64,000 nucleotides of DNA from positions 62,001 to 126,000 of the forward strand of contig LM655204.1 in the NCBI GenBank assembly GCA_000824825.2. Direction: 5' to 3'. A model generated the notes under the pieces. It was not told the origin of the DNA and searched no databases. It saw only the letters and a program-made list of their open reading frames with translations. The position numbers were made by a program, and so were the translations under genes. Shown one piece after another: positions 42,638 to 51,810 of the stretch. Every line of letters begins with the position of its first letter. Position 1 is the first letter of the stretch. The stretch comes from Mesorhizobium sp. ORS 3324. GTDB lineage: Bacteria; Pseudomonadota; Alphaproteobacteria; Rhizobiales; Rhizobiaceae.

Positions 42638-43731
42638 TTTCCTGTCTGTCCTCTATGCCGCAGATAGTGGTCCGCAATCGCGCAGGCAACCATGGCCTCG
42701 CCGATCGGCACGGCGCGGATGCCGACGCAAGGGTCGTGGCGGCCCTTGGTCATCACCTCGACGTCCTTGCCGTCCTTGTCGATCGACTTGCGCGGGGTCA
42801 GGATTGAGGATGTCGGCTTGACGGCGAAACGGGCGACGATCGCCTGGCCGGTCGAGATGCCGCCCAGAATGCCGCCGGCATTGTTGGAGAGAAACACCGG
42901 CTTGCCGTCATTGCCGATGCGCATCTCGTCGGCGTTCTGTTCGCCGGTGATGCGAGCGGCCTCGAAGCCGTTGCCGATCTCCACGCCCTTGACGGCGTTG
43001 ATCGACATCAGGCCGGAAGCAATATCCTGGTCGAGCTTGGCGTAGATCGGCGCGCCGAGACCCGCAGGCACGCCCTCGGCAACGATCTCGATGACCGCGC
43101 CAACCGAGGAGCCGGCCTTGCGGATGCCGTCGAGATATTGGGTGAAAACGGGAACGGAGGCCGGGTCGGGCGTGAAGAACGGGTTTTCGGCGTCGCCGAC
43201 GAAATTCCAGTTCCAGTTGGCGCGATCTATTGATTTCTCGCCCATCGAGATCAGCGCGCCGCGCACCACAACGCCCGGCACCACCTTGCGGGCGAGAGCG
43301 CCTGCCGCCACCCGCGCGGCGGTTTCGCGCGCCGAGGAGCGGCCGCCGCCGCGGTGGTCGCGCAGGCCGTATTTTACGTCATAGGTATAGTCGGCATGAC
43401 CCGGCCGGTACTGGCGGGCGATCTCGCCATAGTCCTTGGAGCGCTGGTCGACATTCTCGATCAGCATCGACACCGGCGTGCCGGTGGTGATCATCGTCTC
43501 GCCGTCCTCGTCGAGGATGAAGCCGGAGAGGATCTTGACCTCGTCAGGCTCGCGGCGCTGGGTGACGAAACGCGACTGGCCCGGGCGGCGCCTGTCGAGC
43601 TCGGCCTGGATATCCTCGCGCTTGAAGCGGATGCCGGGCGGGCAGCCATCGATGACACAGCCGAGCGCGGCCCCATGGCTCTCACCCCAGGTGGTGACGC
43701 GGAACAGATGGCCGAATGTGTTGTGAGACAT
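42616..43731 (-). CDS. aroC: Chorismate synthase
   Basis: A 371-residue enzyme making chorismate from EPSP with reduced FMN. Signature blocks: LFRVTTWGESHGAALGCVIDG, the YGLRDHRGGGRSSARET region (RPGHADYTYDVKYG before it) and NNAGGILGGISTGQ. ATG at 43731 (MSHNTFGHLF). The normal C terminus is around HRGQTG; the last codons here (KGVGSRE and stop) are read from the heptamer repeat, a harmless-looking extension. Confidence 0.96.
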   Translation of the reverse strand: MSHNTFGHLFRVTTWGESHGAALGCVIDGCPPGIRFKREDIQAELDRRRPGQSRFVTQRREPDEVKILSGFILDEDGETMITTGTPVSMLIENVDQRSKDYGEIARQYRPGHADYTYDVKYGLRDHRGGGRSSARETAARVAAGALARKVVPGVVVRGALISMGEKSIDRANWNWNFVGDAENPFFTPDPASVPVFTQYLDGIRKAGSSVGAVIEIVAEGVPAGLGAPIYAKLDQDIASGLMSINAVKGVEIGNGFEAARITGEQNADEMRIGNDGKPVFLSNNAGGILGGISTGQAIVARFAVKPTSSILTPRKSIDKDGKDVEVMTKGRHDPCVGIRAVPIGEAMVACAIADHYLRHRGQTGKGVGSRE

Positions 43732-43983
43732 GGAAAAACGCCCTGCCCGGCAATTGGCCGGAAGTCCAAAGTGGTGCAGCGTCCTTGCGCGCCCCAAAGG
43801 ACGCGCGGCGCTGCAGGCTGCGTTCTATTGGCGTTTTCCACAGCGGTCAAACGATGTTCGGCTGCATCAAACCGTGATCCGGCGGATTTAGTTTTGACAC
43901 ATTCGGTTGGTTTCTGCTCTCTTCCCATCCGCCGTTGAGGACCCGCCGCTGACCAGCCGGCGCAATGACCAAAGAGGACGACG

Positions 43984-44244
43984 ATGCGTACCCTGATTGG
44001 CGCGGTTGGCGCCATGCTGATGATTTCCACTGCCGCGTTCGCCGGCCAGACCGAAGGCCTTATCAAGAAGGTCGACAAGGACACGCTGACGCTGACGCTG
44101 AACGACGGAAAGTCCTACAAGCTCAACGCCGAGACCGATCTCGACGCACTGAAGCCCGGCATGGACATCGTCATCGCCTACGACGTGACCAACGGCGAGA
44201 ATGTCGTCACCGATATGCAGCTGCCGGACAGCGACCAGAATTAG
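43984..44244 (+). CDS. DUF1344 family secreted protein
   Basis: An 86-residue protein with a signal peptide (MRTLIGAVGAMLMISTAAFA) and a short beta-rich domain: GLIKKVDKDTLTLTLNDGKS and LKPGMDIVIAYDV. This is DUF1344, a small periplasmic family of rhizobia without known function. The ATG follows AGAGGACGACG. The 252-base divergent gap to aroC carries a TTGACA at 43894-43899 that may be its -35 box. Confidence 0.88.
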   Translation: MRTLIGAVGAMLMISTAAFAGQTEGLIKKVDKDTLTLTLNDGKSYKLNAETDLDALKPGMDIVIAYDVTNGENVVTDMQLPDSDQN

Positions 44245-44278
44245 GCCTCGCCCCCGCTGCCCAACAATTGGCGAGAGG

Positions 44279-44959
44279 TCATCCCGCAGCTATCGTGATC
44301 GCTTCACCTTTCGCCTTTGTGAGGATTGTCGCCTCCGGCGCGATCGCAAACTGCTGGCAAAATGCGTCGAGGTAGTGTTGACCTTCATCCGCCCGTCCCA
44401 AGGCGATGAGGACGAGGCCCCGCGCCAAATCGGTTTGCACGTAGTTCTCTAAAGAGAAACGCCTGAACTCCATCTTTGCTCGTCGCTCGAAAGTGCCGGC
44501 GAGGTCCTTCAATGCCGCGATCTTCGACCAGTCCTGTCGAGCGGCCTTTGCGGCGGCCGATGCAGCCCGTTCGACATGATAGTCACGGTCGTTGCTGTAG
44601 AAAGAGCACCAGGCCGGGATCCGGCCTGACGAGTCGATGGGGTCTATACATAGATCAAAGGCGGCCGATTTCGCTGTTCTTTTCCACTTCAGTTTTCCAC
44701 CGCCGAAAATCGGTACAAAGTCGACCGATACGCCCCAGCAAGCAGAAAAGGTCATTCCTTTCACCGCCTGAAATTTCAGCAGATAGCGCATGTGATCTTT
44801 TGGGTCGCTCACCCAGAACAAATCGCCCACTCGCTGGAAATCTGATGCTAGAGAGTCCGCCAACACTCCAGCCACAACGTCGCCTAAGACCTGCCCACGG
44901 CGGATTGGACGACCTAATTCCGGCCGTCGGCGAAATCTCTCGATCAAACTGAAGAACAT
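44279..44959 (-). CDS. Hypothetical protein, possibly DUF4304-like
   Basis: A 226-residue soluble protein without signal or membrane segments. The first half (FQRVGDLFWVSDPKDHMRYL, LKFQAVKGMTFSACWGVSVD) resembles DUF4304-type proteins in layout, which I hold only loosely. The second half is helical, with TDLARGLVLIALGRADEGQH like a TPR turn. No catalytic residues stand out. Base composition is less GC-rich than its neighbours, hinting at acquisition. Confidence 0.6.
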   Translation of the reverse strand: MFFSLIERFRRRPELGRPIRRGQVLGDVVAGVLADSLASDFQRVGDLFWVSDPKDHMRYLLKFQAVKGMTFSACWGVSVDFVPIFGGGKLKWKRTAKSAAFDLCIDPIDSSGRIPAWCSFYSNDRDYHVERAASAAAKAARQDWSKIAALKDLAGTFERRAKMEFRRFSLENYVQTDLARGLVLIALGRADEGQHYLDAFCQQFAIAPEATILTKAKGEAITIAAG

Positions 44960-45087
44960 GCAGTCTCATCGCAAACTCAAAATCGTAACCGGAGCATGGC
45001 CGATGAGCATTGCCGATTGCAACGATCAATTCATTGCCACCGTCGCAAAGGAGACCGCCCAGCCGCGATAAACAGGGGCAGATGGCC

Positions 45088-45675
45088 TTACAACCACTCC
45101 AAATCCCGGCCCTCGAGCCGGAGCAGCCGGTCCTGAGGGATCTCTAGGCCGGCGGCCTCCCGCTTGGACAGGCCGGCAACGAAGCGGAACAGGCAGCGCA
45201 TGACACCGCCATGGGTGACGCAGACCGTCGGCTCTCGCAGCGCGTCGAACCACGGCTTGATCCGATCGAGCAGCATCTCGTAGCTTTCTGCGCCCTCGCC
45301 GGGCGGCTGGAAATCCCATTTGGCGTGCCGGCGCCCGTCGGTGGAGCCCGGAAGCCTGGCCTCGAGCTCGGCAAAGGTGAAGCTCTGCCAATCGCCGAAG
45401 CTCATCTCCACCAGGCGCGGATCGGTGCGGTAGGCGAGCGGATCGAGCCCCATCGCCGCGCGCATCAACTCCATCGTCTCACGGGTGCGGCGCATCGGGC
45501 TGGCGATGAAGTCGAAATCGGCCGGATTGCTGACGAACTCGGCCAGACGACGGCCGTTGCGGGTCGCCTGCTCGCGGCCGAGCGCGTTCATATCGGTGTC
45601 GGCCTGGCCTTGCAGGCGACCCTCCGCATTCCACTCCGTCTGGCCATGACGCGCGATGTAGACGAGCGGGTACAT
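45088..45675 (-). CDS. Histidine phosphatase family protein
   Basis: A 195-residue phosphoglycerate-mutase-like phosphatase. The phosphohistidine motif is YIARHGQTEWNAEGRLQGQ near the N terminus, the second Arg in SPMRRTRETMELMR and the catalytic His in VCVTHGGVMRCLFR. Substrate unknown; such proteins act on phosphosugars, nucleotides or phosphoproteins. It follows fabI by about 55 bases in the same direction. Confidence 0.92.
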   Translation of the reverse strand: MYPLVYIARHGQTEWNAEGRLQGQADTDMNALGREQATRNGRRLAEFVSNPADFDFIASPMRRTRETMELMRAAMGLDPLAYRTDPRLVEMSFGDWQSFTFAELEARLPGSTDGRRHAKWDFQPPGEGAESYEMLLDRIKPWFDALREPTVCVTHGGVMRCLFRFVAGLSKREAAGLEIPQDRLLRLEGRDLEWL

Positions 45676-45730
45676 CAGGTCTTCCGGAGGTCGGGCCAGG
45701 GCCTGGACGGACGAATGGTCGGAGAGAGAA

Positions 45731-46549
45731 TTAGTCCTTGACGGTCGAGATATCCGGCGCGTCGACCGCCTTCATGCCGACGACGTGGTAGCCGGAATCG
45801 ACGTGATGGACCTCGCCGGTCACGCCGCGCGACAGGTCCGACAGGAAGTAGACGCCGGAATCGCCGACCTCTTCCTGCGTCACCGTCTGCTTCAGCGGCG
45901 CATTGTACTCGTTCCACTTGAGGATATAGCGGAAGTCGCCGATGCCGGAGGCGGCGAGAGTCTTGATCGGGCCGGCCGAAATGGCATTGACGCGGATCTT
46001 CTTTGCGCCGAGGTCGACCGCAAGATAGCGCACGCTGGCTTCGAGGGCTGCCTTGGCCACACCCATGACATTGTAATGCGGCATCACCTTTTCGGCGCCG
46101 TAATAGGTCAGCGTTAGCAGCGAACCGCCTTCGGCCATCAGCGGCTCGGCGCGCTTGGCGATGGTGGTGAAGGAAAACACCGAAATGTCCATTGTGCGCA
46201 GGAAATTGTCGCGCGTCGTCTCGACATAGCGGCCGGTGAGCTCGTCCTTGTCGGAGAAGGCGATGGCATGGACGAGGAAGTCGAGCTTGCCCCAGTGCTT
46301 GGCGATGTCGGCAAAGACGGCATCGAGGCTCGCCGGATCGGTGACGTCACAATGGCCGGCGACATGCGCGTTAAGCTCCGCCGCCAGCGGCTCGACGCGC
46401 TTCTTGAATGCCTCGCCCTGATAGGTGAGCGCGATTTCTGCGCCGTGATCGACGCAGGCCTTGGCGATACCGAAAGCGATCGACCGATTGTTCGCGACGC
46501 CGAGAATAAGGCCCCGCTTACCGGCCATAAGGCCCTGTACACCCGCCAT
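45731..46549 (-). CDS. fabI: Enoyl-[acyl-carrier-protein] reductase (NADH)
   Basis: A 272-residue FabI of the SDR fold, reducing enoyl-ACP in fatty-acid elongation. NAD-binding LILGVANNRSIAFGIAKACV replaces the plain SDR loop, as is usual for FabI. The active site is Y-x6-K in YYGAEKVMPHYNVMGVAKA, followed by RVNAISAGPIKTLAASGI. Start at the ATG at 46549 (MAGVQGLMAGKRG). Confidence 0.95.
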   Translation of the reverse strand: MAGVQGLMAGKRGLILGVANNRSIAFGIAKACVDHGAEIALTYQGEAFKKRVEPLAAELNAHVAGHCDVTDPASLDAVFADIAKHWGKLDFLVHAIAFSDKDELTGRYVETTRDNFLRTMDISVFSFTTIAKRAEPLMAEGGSLLTLTYYGAEKVMPHYNVMGVAKAALEASVRYLAVDLGAKKIRVNAISAGPIKTLAASGIGDFRYILKWNEYNAPLKQTVTQEEVGDSGVYFLSDLSRGVTGEVHHVDSGYHVVGMKAVDAPDISTVKD

Positions 46550-46655
46550 GTGCGCGTTCTCCGCAAGAATATCTGCTTTGTGGAGCCCTATCGCACAGGC
46601 ATAGAGCCCCTTTCAAGCGTTGAAAGCGGACTGTCCGCGGGAGAGCTTCGATCAA

Positions 46656-47585
46656 TCAGCCCTTTCGGCGGCGCAACAGCGCTTCGAGATCGGCATCTCC
46701 GCCTTCCGGCAGCATCAGCCGGACATGGGCGTAGAGGTCGCCGTGGCCGCCGGCTTTTTCCGGCAGGCCCCTGCCCTTCAGGCGCAGCACCTTGTCCGAA
46801 CTCGACCATGGCGGGACGTTGACCGCGAGCTTGCCGGTCGGCGTCTCAACCGCCACCTTGGCGCCGAGCACCGCGTCGGCCAGATCGACAGGCAGGTCGA
46901 CATGCAGGTCGCGCCCTTCGATGCGATAGCGCGCATGGCGGCGGATGTGGATCTTGACCAGCGCGTCGCCCGGCTGACCGGGCCCCTGCTCGCCCTGCCC
47001 CTTCAGCCGGATGGTCTGGCCATCCTCGACATAGGCTGGCAGCTTGACCGCCATCTTGCGGCCGTCGGGGAACATCGCCGTCACCTTCTCGGCGGTGGCC
47101 GCCTCCTCGACAGTGATATCCAGCGTGACGTTCAGATCAGGCGCCTGCATCGGCTGGCGGCGATCGCCACCCCTGCCCGCACCGCGCGCGCCCGAAAAGG
47201 CATCGCCGAAGATCTGGCTGAAAATGTCGCTGTTGCCGTCGAACGGATCGCCGCCCGGACGCCCCGTGCGGAATTCGAAATGCGCGGCTCCGGGGCCTTG
47301 CTGGCGACGGAAACCGGCGAACGGATCGCCGCCGGCCGCGCCCTCGAAGCCCTGGAATCGCGGCTTGCCGGCGGCGTCGATCTCGCCGCGGTCGTAAGCG
47401 GCGCGCCGCTTCTCGTCGCCGACGATCTCGTAAGCCTGGTTGGCGGCGGCAAAACGCTCCTTCGCCTTCGGATCATTCGGATTCTGGTCCGGATGATGCT
47501 GCTTGGCGAGCTTGCGGTACGCCGATTTTATGTCCTTGGCCGATGCGTTCTTGGCAACGCCCAGCACCTCATAGGGGTCGCGCAT
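46656..47585 (-). CDS. DnaJ-family cochaperone, CbpA-like
   Basis: A 309-residue J-protein with an N-terminal J domain (MRDPYEVLGVAKNASAKDI, with HPD in AKQHHPDQNPND), a Gly-rich linker and a C-terminal substrate-binding domain (LNVTLDITVEEAATAEKVTA). There is no CxxCxGxG zinc region, so it is a class B protein like CbpA and not DnaJ itself. The ATG at 47585 gives the standard J-domain start. Confidence 0.92.
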   Translation of the reverse strand: MRDPYEVLGVAKNASAKDIKSAYRKLAKQHHPDQNPNDPKAKERFAAANQAYEIVGDEKRRAAYDRGEIDAAGKPRFQGFEGAAGGDPFAGFRRQQGPGAAHFEFRTGRPGGDPFDGNSDIFSQIFGDAFSGARGAGRGGDRRQPMQAPDLNVTLDITVEEAATAEKVTAMFPDGRKMAVKLPAYVEDGQTIRLKGQGEQGPGQPGDALVKIHIRRHARYRIEGRDLHVDLPVDLADAVLGAKVAVETPTGKLAVNVPPWSSSDKVLRLKGRGLPEKAGGHGDLYAHVRLMLPEGGDADLEALLRRRKG

Positions 47586-47685
47586 GCTTCCTGCCTGCAA
47601 GAGAAGATGGATTCACGGGTCGCTCCCTATATGCGCCCGGATAGGAAGAAATTCCAGTAGCATGAAAGCATTCGGCGACCGAAAG

Positions 47686-48150
47686 TCAGAGCGCCTTGAA
47701 CTCCTGCATGCGCCAGCCGCCGGCGCCGGCCATGCAAAGCTCGCCCTTGTACAAGGCGACGCCGTCGAAGCTCTCTCGCGTGGCGGTGAAGCTGCGGCAG
47801 GTCAGGCCACCATCCTTGAGCTCCACCAGCTCGGTGATCGAGCCACGCGAGCCGGTGCCGGCGTTGGCCCAGGGCACAGCCTGGCCACCGAGTTCCTGGA
47901 TGTCGGCGGATGAGACCGCGTTGCCGATTGTGGTCTGGTCGGAGTCATTGTCGCTGATTGCGGGCGCGGCAGGCGCGGAAGGCGCGCTGGAGGTGATGAT
48001 CGAGCGGTCGACCTCCGCCTTCTCGAGGCTGAAGCCGCCGGCGCCGCAGGCGGCAAGCGGAAGCGCCAATATCAGCACCGCAGCCCTGGCGCTGGCCGAA
48101 GCGATAACGCTCCATTGCCCGCTGTCAAAAGCTTGCGCGATACGCGACAA
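47686..48150 (-). CDS. Lipoprotein, RT0821/Lpp0805-like surface protein
   Basis: A 154-residue lipoprotein with lipobox LPLAAC in AAVLILALPLAACGAGGFSL. The C-terminal half (CRSFTATRESFDGVALYKGE, MAGAGGWRMQEFK) matches the RT0821/Lpp0805 surface-protein family. I take the TTG at 48150 as start: a strong GGGAGGAG lies at 48159-48166, nine bases upstream, and no ATG or GTG fits. Divergent from pdxH with 40 bases between starts. Confidence 0.8.
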   Translation of the reverse strand: MSRIAQAFDSGQWSVIASASARAAVLILALPLAACGAGGFSLEKAEVDRSIITSSAPSAPAAPAISDNDSDQTTIGNAVSSADIQELGGQAVPWANAGTGSRGSITELVELKDGGLTCRSFTATRESFDGVALYKGELCMAGAGGWRMQEFKAL

Positions 48151-48190
48151 TCGGCGAACTCCTCCCGCAACGTTAAAAATTTGGAAAATT

Positions 48191-48808
48191 ATGGCCGAAA
48201 CTGAGTTAACAAGCGGTGACTTCACAGAGGCGGCGGAGCCGTTCCGGCTCTTTGCCGGATGGCTGGAGGACGCCACCAAGAGCGAGATCAACGACCCCAA
48301 CGGCGTGGCGCTGGCCACAGTCGACGCCGACGGCATGCCGGATGTGCGGATGGTGCTGCTCAAGGGGTTCGACGAAAAGGGATTTGTCTTCTACACGAAT
48401 TTCGAGAGCGCCAAGGGCCGCGAGATTCTAGGCAACATGAAGGCGGCGATGTGCTTCCACTGGAAATCCTTGCGCCGCCAGGTGCGCGTGCGCGGGCCGG
48501 TGGAGGTCGTCAGCGACGCCGAAGCCGACGCCTATTATGCGACGCGGCCGCGCGGCAGCCGCATCGGCGCCTGGGCCTCGAAGCAGTCGCGGCCGCTGGA
48601 AAGCCGCTTCGCGCTGGAGAAGGCGGTGGCTGAATACACGGCCCGCTACGCCATCGGCGACATCCCGCGGCCGAAATACTGGTCCGGCTTCCGCATCCTG
48701 CCGCGGACGATCGAGTTCTGGCACGACAGGCCGTTCCGCCTGCACGACCGCGTGGTGTTCTCGCGCAACGCCGAGGGCGGCTGGGACAAGACCAGGCTTT
48801 ATCCCTGA
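48191..48808 (+). CDS. pdxH: Pyridoxamine 5'-phosphate oxidase
   Basis: A 205-residue FMN enzyme that makes pyridoxal phosphate. Blocks: NGVALATVDADGMPDVRMVL, the FMN-binding LLKGFDEKGFVFYTNFES and the C-terminal YWSGFRILPRTIEFWHDRP with RLHDRVVF. The ATG at 48191 begins MAETELTSGDF. It provides the cofactor used for example by ThrC. Confidence 0.96.
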   Translation: MAETELTSGDFTEAAEPFRLFAGWLEDATKSEINDPNGVALATVDADGMPDVRMVLLKGFDEKGFVFYTNFESAKGREILGNMKAAMCFHWKSLRRQVRVRGPVEVVSDAEADAYYATRPRGSRIGAWASKQSRPLESRFALEKAVAEYTARYAIGDIPRPKYWSGFRILPRTIEFWHDRPFRLHDRVVFSRNAEGGWDKTRLYP

Positions 48809-48827
48809 AGGATGGGGCTGAGCGGAC

Positions 48828-49580
48828 TCAGCCTTTCTTGCGCGTCATGAAGGCAGTGAGCGCGGCGCGGGCCTCGTCGGATTTCAGCCGCTCGCGGAAA
48901 TGCTCGCTCTCGATCCTGATGCGGGCGACGAGCTCCTCGCGAGAGCCGCGCATCAGGTCGCGGGCGATCTTCAGCGCCTGCGGCGGCTTGGCGGCGATGT
49001 CGGCAGCCGCGGCCAGCACCGCGCCTTCCAGCGCATCGTCCGCGACCACCTCGTAGATCAGGCCGGCGGCCTTGGCGCGCTCGGCGGAAAAGCCTTCACC
49101 GAGACCGAGCAGCGCGAAGGCGCCCTGCCGGCCGAGGATTTGCGGCGCCAGCAGGCTGGAGCCGGCCTCCGGCACGAGGCCGAGGTCGACGAAGGGCGTG
49201 CGGAAGAGCGTGCGCGGCGTGGCGAAAGTCAGGTCGCAATGCAGATTGAGCGTCGTGCCGATGCCGACGGCGATGCCGTCGACGCCCGAGACCATCGGCT
49301 TCTCCACCTTGGCCAGCGCCATCAGGAAGTCCCAGACCTCGCTGCCGCCCTCGCCGCCAGTGGCAACGACGAGGAAGTCGGCAAGATCGTTGCCTGCGGA
49401 AAAGGCGCCGGGCACGCCGAGAAAGACGTGGACGCGAACCGCCGGATCGGCATCACCCTCGGCAAGAGCCGCCGACATTTTCGCGTACATGGCGCGCGTC
49501 AGCGCATTCTTCTTGTCCGGCCGGTTCATGCGAATGATCTGCACGGCGCCTTGACGCTCGATGAGGATATGGTCGGTCAC
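48828..49580 (-). CDS. Enoyl-CoA hydratase/isomerase
   Basis: A 250-residue crotonase-fold protein. It starts at a GTG (49580, MTDHILIERQGAVQIIRMNR), has the oxyanion-hole segment FLGVPGAFSAGNDLADF and the second loop GIAVGIGTTLNLHCDLTFA with PFVDLGLVPEAGSSLL. The Glu residue found in PEAGSS suggests an isomerase or hydratase; exact acyl-CoA unknown. It lies 23 bases after the acyl-CoA dehydrogenase gene, so the two likely share a beta-oxidation-type pathway. Confidence 0.9.
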   Translation of the reverse strand: MTDHILIERQGAVQIIRMNRPDKKNALTRAMYAKMSAALAEGDADPAVRVHVFLGVPGAFSAGNDLADFLVVATGGEGGSEVWDFLMALAKVEKPMVSGVDGIAVGIGTTLNLHCDLTFATPRTLFRTPFVDLGLVPEAGSSLLAPQILGRQGAFALLGLGEGFSAERAKAAGLIYEVVADDALEGAVLAAAADIAAKPPQALKIARDLMRGSREELVARIRIESEHFRERLKSDEARAALTAFMTRKKG

Positions 49581-49603
49581 GGTCGGTCCTTCGAATCTGA
49601 GGG

Positions 49604-51373
49604 TCAGGCGGAGATCAGCATCTTGCCGGCGGCGGCGAGGCTGTCGGCGCCATCGATGACGCGCTCCTTCAAGGCGCGCGTCTCGCCGAGCAGGTTTTCG
49701 GCGAAGAAGCGGCAAAGCGCGATGCGGCCATGATCGGCAAGCCCGCCCTGCGCCAGATAGGCGCCGCCAGCGGCAAGCGAGATCAGGCGCAGGTAGGGCG
49801 TGGCGCCGGCCATGGCGGCATCGGACCGGCCGTGAGCCATCAGCGTCTGCAGGAAGCGCGTTGCTTCGGTGAGGTCGTCCAGCGCCCGGTCGAGGCCATC
49901 GGCGGTGCGGCCGAACCCTTCGACGTTGGAGAGGCGTACCGCATCGGCAACCGCCTTCAATTCGGCGATGTATCTATGCACATGATCGCCGCCGCCCAAG
50001 GGCAGTTTTCGCGATACAAGGTCGATCGCCTGGATGCCGTTGGTGCCTTCGTAGATCGGCGCGATGCGGGCATCGCGGTAAAGAGCCGCCGCGCCGGTCT
50101 CCTCTATGAAGCCCATGCCGCCATGCACCTGGACGCCCAGCGAAGCGACCTCGACGCCGACATCGGTCGAGAAGGCCTTTGCCAGCGGCGTCAGCAGATT
50201 GGCGCGGTCGCGCCAGTTGGCGGCGGCCTCGCCCTCGGCGACGCGCGCGCGGTCGATGGCGTGCGCGCAGGCATAGCTGATTGAGCGCGCGATCTGTGTC
50301 AGAGCCCGCATGGTCAAGAGATTGCGCCGCACGTCGGGGTGATGCACGATCGGCGCCATGCCGGAGCCCGAATAGTCCGAAGCCTTGCCCTGGCGGCGCT
50401 CGTTGGCATAGCCGATCGCCTTCTGGGTCGCGGTCTCGGCCACCGCCACGCCCTGCATGCCGACGGCGAGGCGGGCGTTGTTCATCATCGTGAACATGCA
50501 GGCCAGCCCCTTGTTCTCCTCGCCGATCAGCCAGCCGACAGCGCCCGGCGTCATGCCCTGAAAACCGTCGCCATAGATCATGGTGCAGGTCGGCGAGGCA
50601 TGGATGCCGAGCTTGTGCTCGATACCGGAACAGAAGACGTCATTGCGGGCGCCGAGCGAGCCGTCATCATTGACCAGGAATTTCGGCACCAGGAACAACG
50701 AGATGCCGCGCGTGCCGGCCGGCGCGTCGGGCAGCCGCGCCAGCACCAGATGGACGATGTTGTCGGTGAAATCGTGCTCGCCATAGGTGATGAAGATTTT
50801 TTGGCCGAAGATGCGGTAGGTGCCATCGCCGGCGGGCTCGGCCCGGGTGCGCAGCGCGTTGAGATCCGAGCCGGCCTGCGGCTCGGTCAGGTTCATCGTG
50901 CCCATCCACTCGCCGGAAACGAGTTTTGCCAGATACTTGGCCTTCAGCGCTTCGGAAGCGTGCTTGTCGAGCGCCTCGACCGCACCCATGGTCAGCGTCG
51001 GGCCGATGCCGAAGGCCATGGCGGCCGAATTCCACATTTCGAGCGCGGCGACGGCGAGCATGGTCGGCAGGCCCTGGCCGCCGAATTCCGCTGGCCCCGA
51101 CAGCGCGTTCCAGCCGCCTTCGATCCAGCGGCGGTAAAGCTCCTTCCAGCCGGGCGGCGTGGTGACGGAAGCGTCCTTCAGCACCGCGCCGTGCTCGTCG
51201 CCGATCTTGTAGAGCGGCGCCACTTCCTCGCTGGCGAAGCGGCCGGCCTCGGCCAGGATCGCGTCGACAAGTTCCTCGCCGAGATCGCCGAAGATGCCGG
51301 CATCAAGCGCCGGCTTCAGGCCGGCCACGTGCTTTAGCGTGAAGGCGATGTCCTCGACCGGTGCGCGATACAT
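49604..51373 (-). CDS. Acyl-CoA dehydrogenase (DmdC/AcdH-like long form)
   Basis: A 589-residue flavoprotein with a C-terminal extension, the long class that includes 3-methylmercaptopropionyl-CoA dehydrogenases. N terminus MYRAPVEDIAFTLKHVAGL; FAD/acyl sites TMNLTEPQAGSDLNALRT and FGQKIFITYGEHDF; the C-terminal YEGTNGIQAIDLVSRKL holds the catalytic Glu region. True substrate cannot be fixed. A palindromic site 90 bases upstream may regulate it together with the enoyl-CoA hydratase gene. Confidence 0.92.
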   Translation of the reverse strand: MYRAPVEDIAFTLKHVAGLKPALDAGIFGDLGEELVDAILAEAGRFASEEVAPLYKIGDEHGAVLKDASVTTPPGWKELYRRWIEGGWNALSGPAEFGGQGLPTMLAVAALEMWNSAAMAFGIGPTLTMGAVEALDKHASEALKAKYLAKLVSGEWMGTMNLTEPQAGSDLNALRTRAEPAGDGTYRIFGQKIFITYGEHDFTDNIVHLVLARLPDAPAGTRGISLFLVPKFLVNDDGSLGARNDVFCSGIEHKLGIHASPTCTMIYGDGFQGMTPGAVGWLIGEENKGLACMFTMMNNARLAVGMQGVAVAETATQKAIGYANERRQGKASDYSGSGMAPIVHHPDVRRNLLTMRALTQIARSISYACAHAIDRARVAEGEAAANWRDRANLLTPLAKAFSTDVGVEVASLGVQVHGGMGFIEETGAAALYRDARIAPIYEGTNGIQAIDLVSRKLPLGGGDHVHRYIAELKAVADAVRLSNVEGFGRTADGLDRALDDLTEATRFLQTLMAHGRSDAAMAGATPYLRLISLAAGGAYLAQGGLADHGRIALCRFFAENLLGETRALKERVIDGADSLAAAGKMLISA

Positions 51374-51458
51374 GTTTCCTGCTCCTCCATTCCGGCGATC
51401 GATCGTAGGACTTCAGCCGCTGCGAAACCATCCGCCTTTTTGGGACGTCGCCGCCTCC

Positions 51459-51477
51459 TTTTTACGTAAACGTCAAA
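51459..51477 (-). promoter_or_regulatory. Putative LiuR-like operator upstream of the acyl-CoA dehydrogenase
   Basis: TTTTTACGTAAACGTCAAA contains TTTACGTAAA, a perfect 10-base palindrome, followed by ACGTCAA. The two ACGT cores resemble the TACGTNNACGTA-type boxes of MerR-family LiuR regulators that control acyl-CoA and branched-chain degradation genes. It sits about 90 bases upstream of the ACAD start. Assigned from memory of the motif, so tentative. Confidence 0.4.
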
Positions 51478-51567
51478 TTTTGTCACGCGGATTTTGCATT
51501 CTGTTCCAGGCGTATTAGATACGGAGCAGCCGACCATTGCGGTCCGGCCTGAGACCGGATCGGACCC

Positions 51568-51804
51568 ATGCTTGCCAGACCTGACGCCTATCAGTGCATC
51601 GAATGCGGCCTCCCCTACCGGGCCACCGGTTTCTGGTATCATGAGGGCAAGATGGAGCATGGACCGGCCTACTGGACGGACCGCGGCATATTGTGCTCGC
51701 CGCAATGCTCGCTGGCACATCACAAGAAGCGCGCCGCCGAAGGTACGCTGCCGCGGGAGCCGGCGCCCGATCCGTTCGAGGTGCAGATGCTGCCTCGACG
51801 GTGA
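51568..51804 (+). CDS. Small zinc-ribbon-like protein
   Basis: A 78-residue protein, MLARPDAYQCIECGLPYRAT with CxxC, then ILCSPQCSLAHHKKRAAEGT with C-x3-C and His residues, so one zinc is likely bound. No further domain; the tail is Pro-rich (PREPAPDPFEVQMLPRR). I do not recognise the family or function. Codon use fits the chromosome. Ends seven bases before the stop of the convergent low-GC gene. Confidence 0.7.
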   Translation: MLARPDAYQCIECGLPYRATGFWYHEGKMEHGPAYWTDRGILCSPQCSLAHHKKRAAEGTLPREPAPDPFEVQMLPRR

Positions 51805-51810
51805 CCGCAT

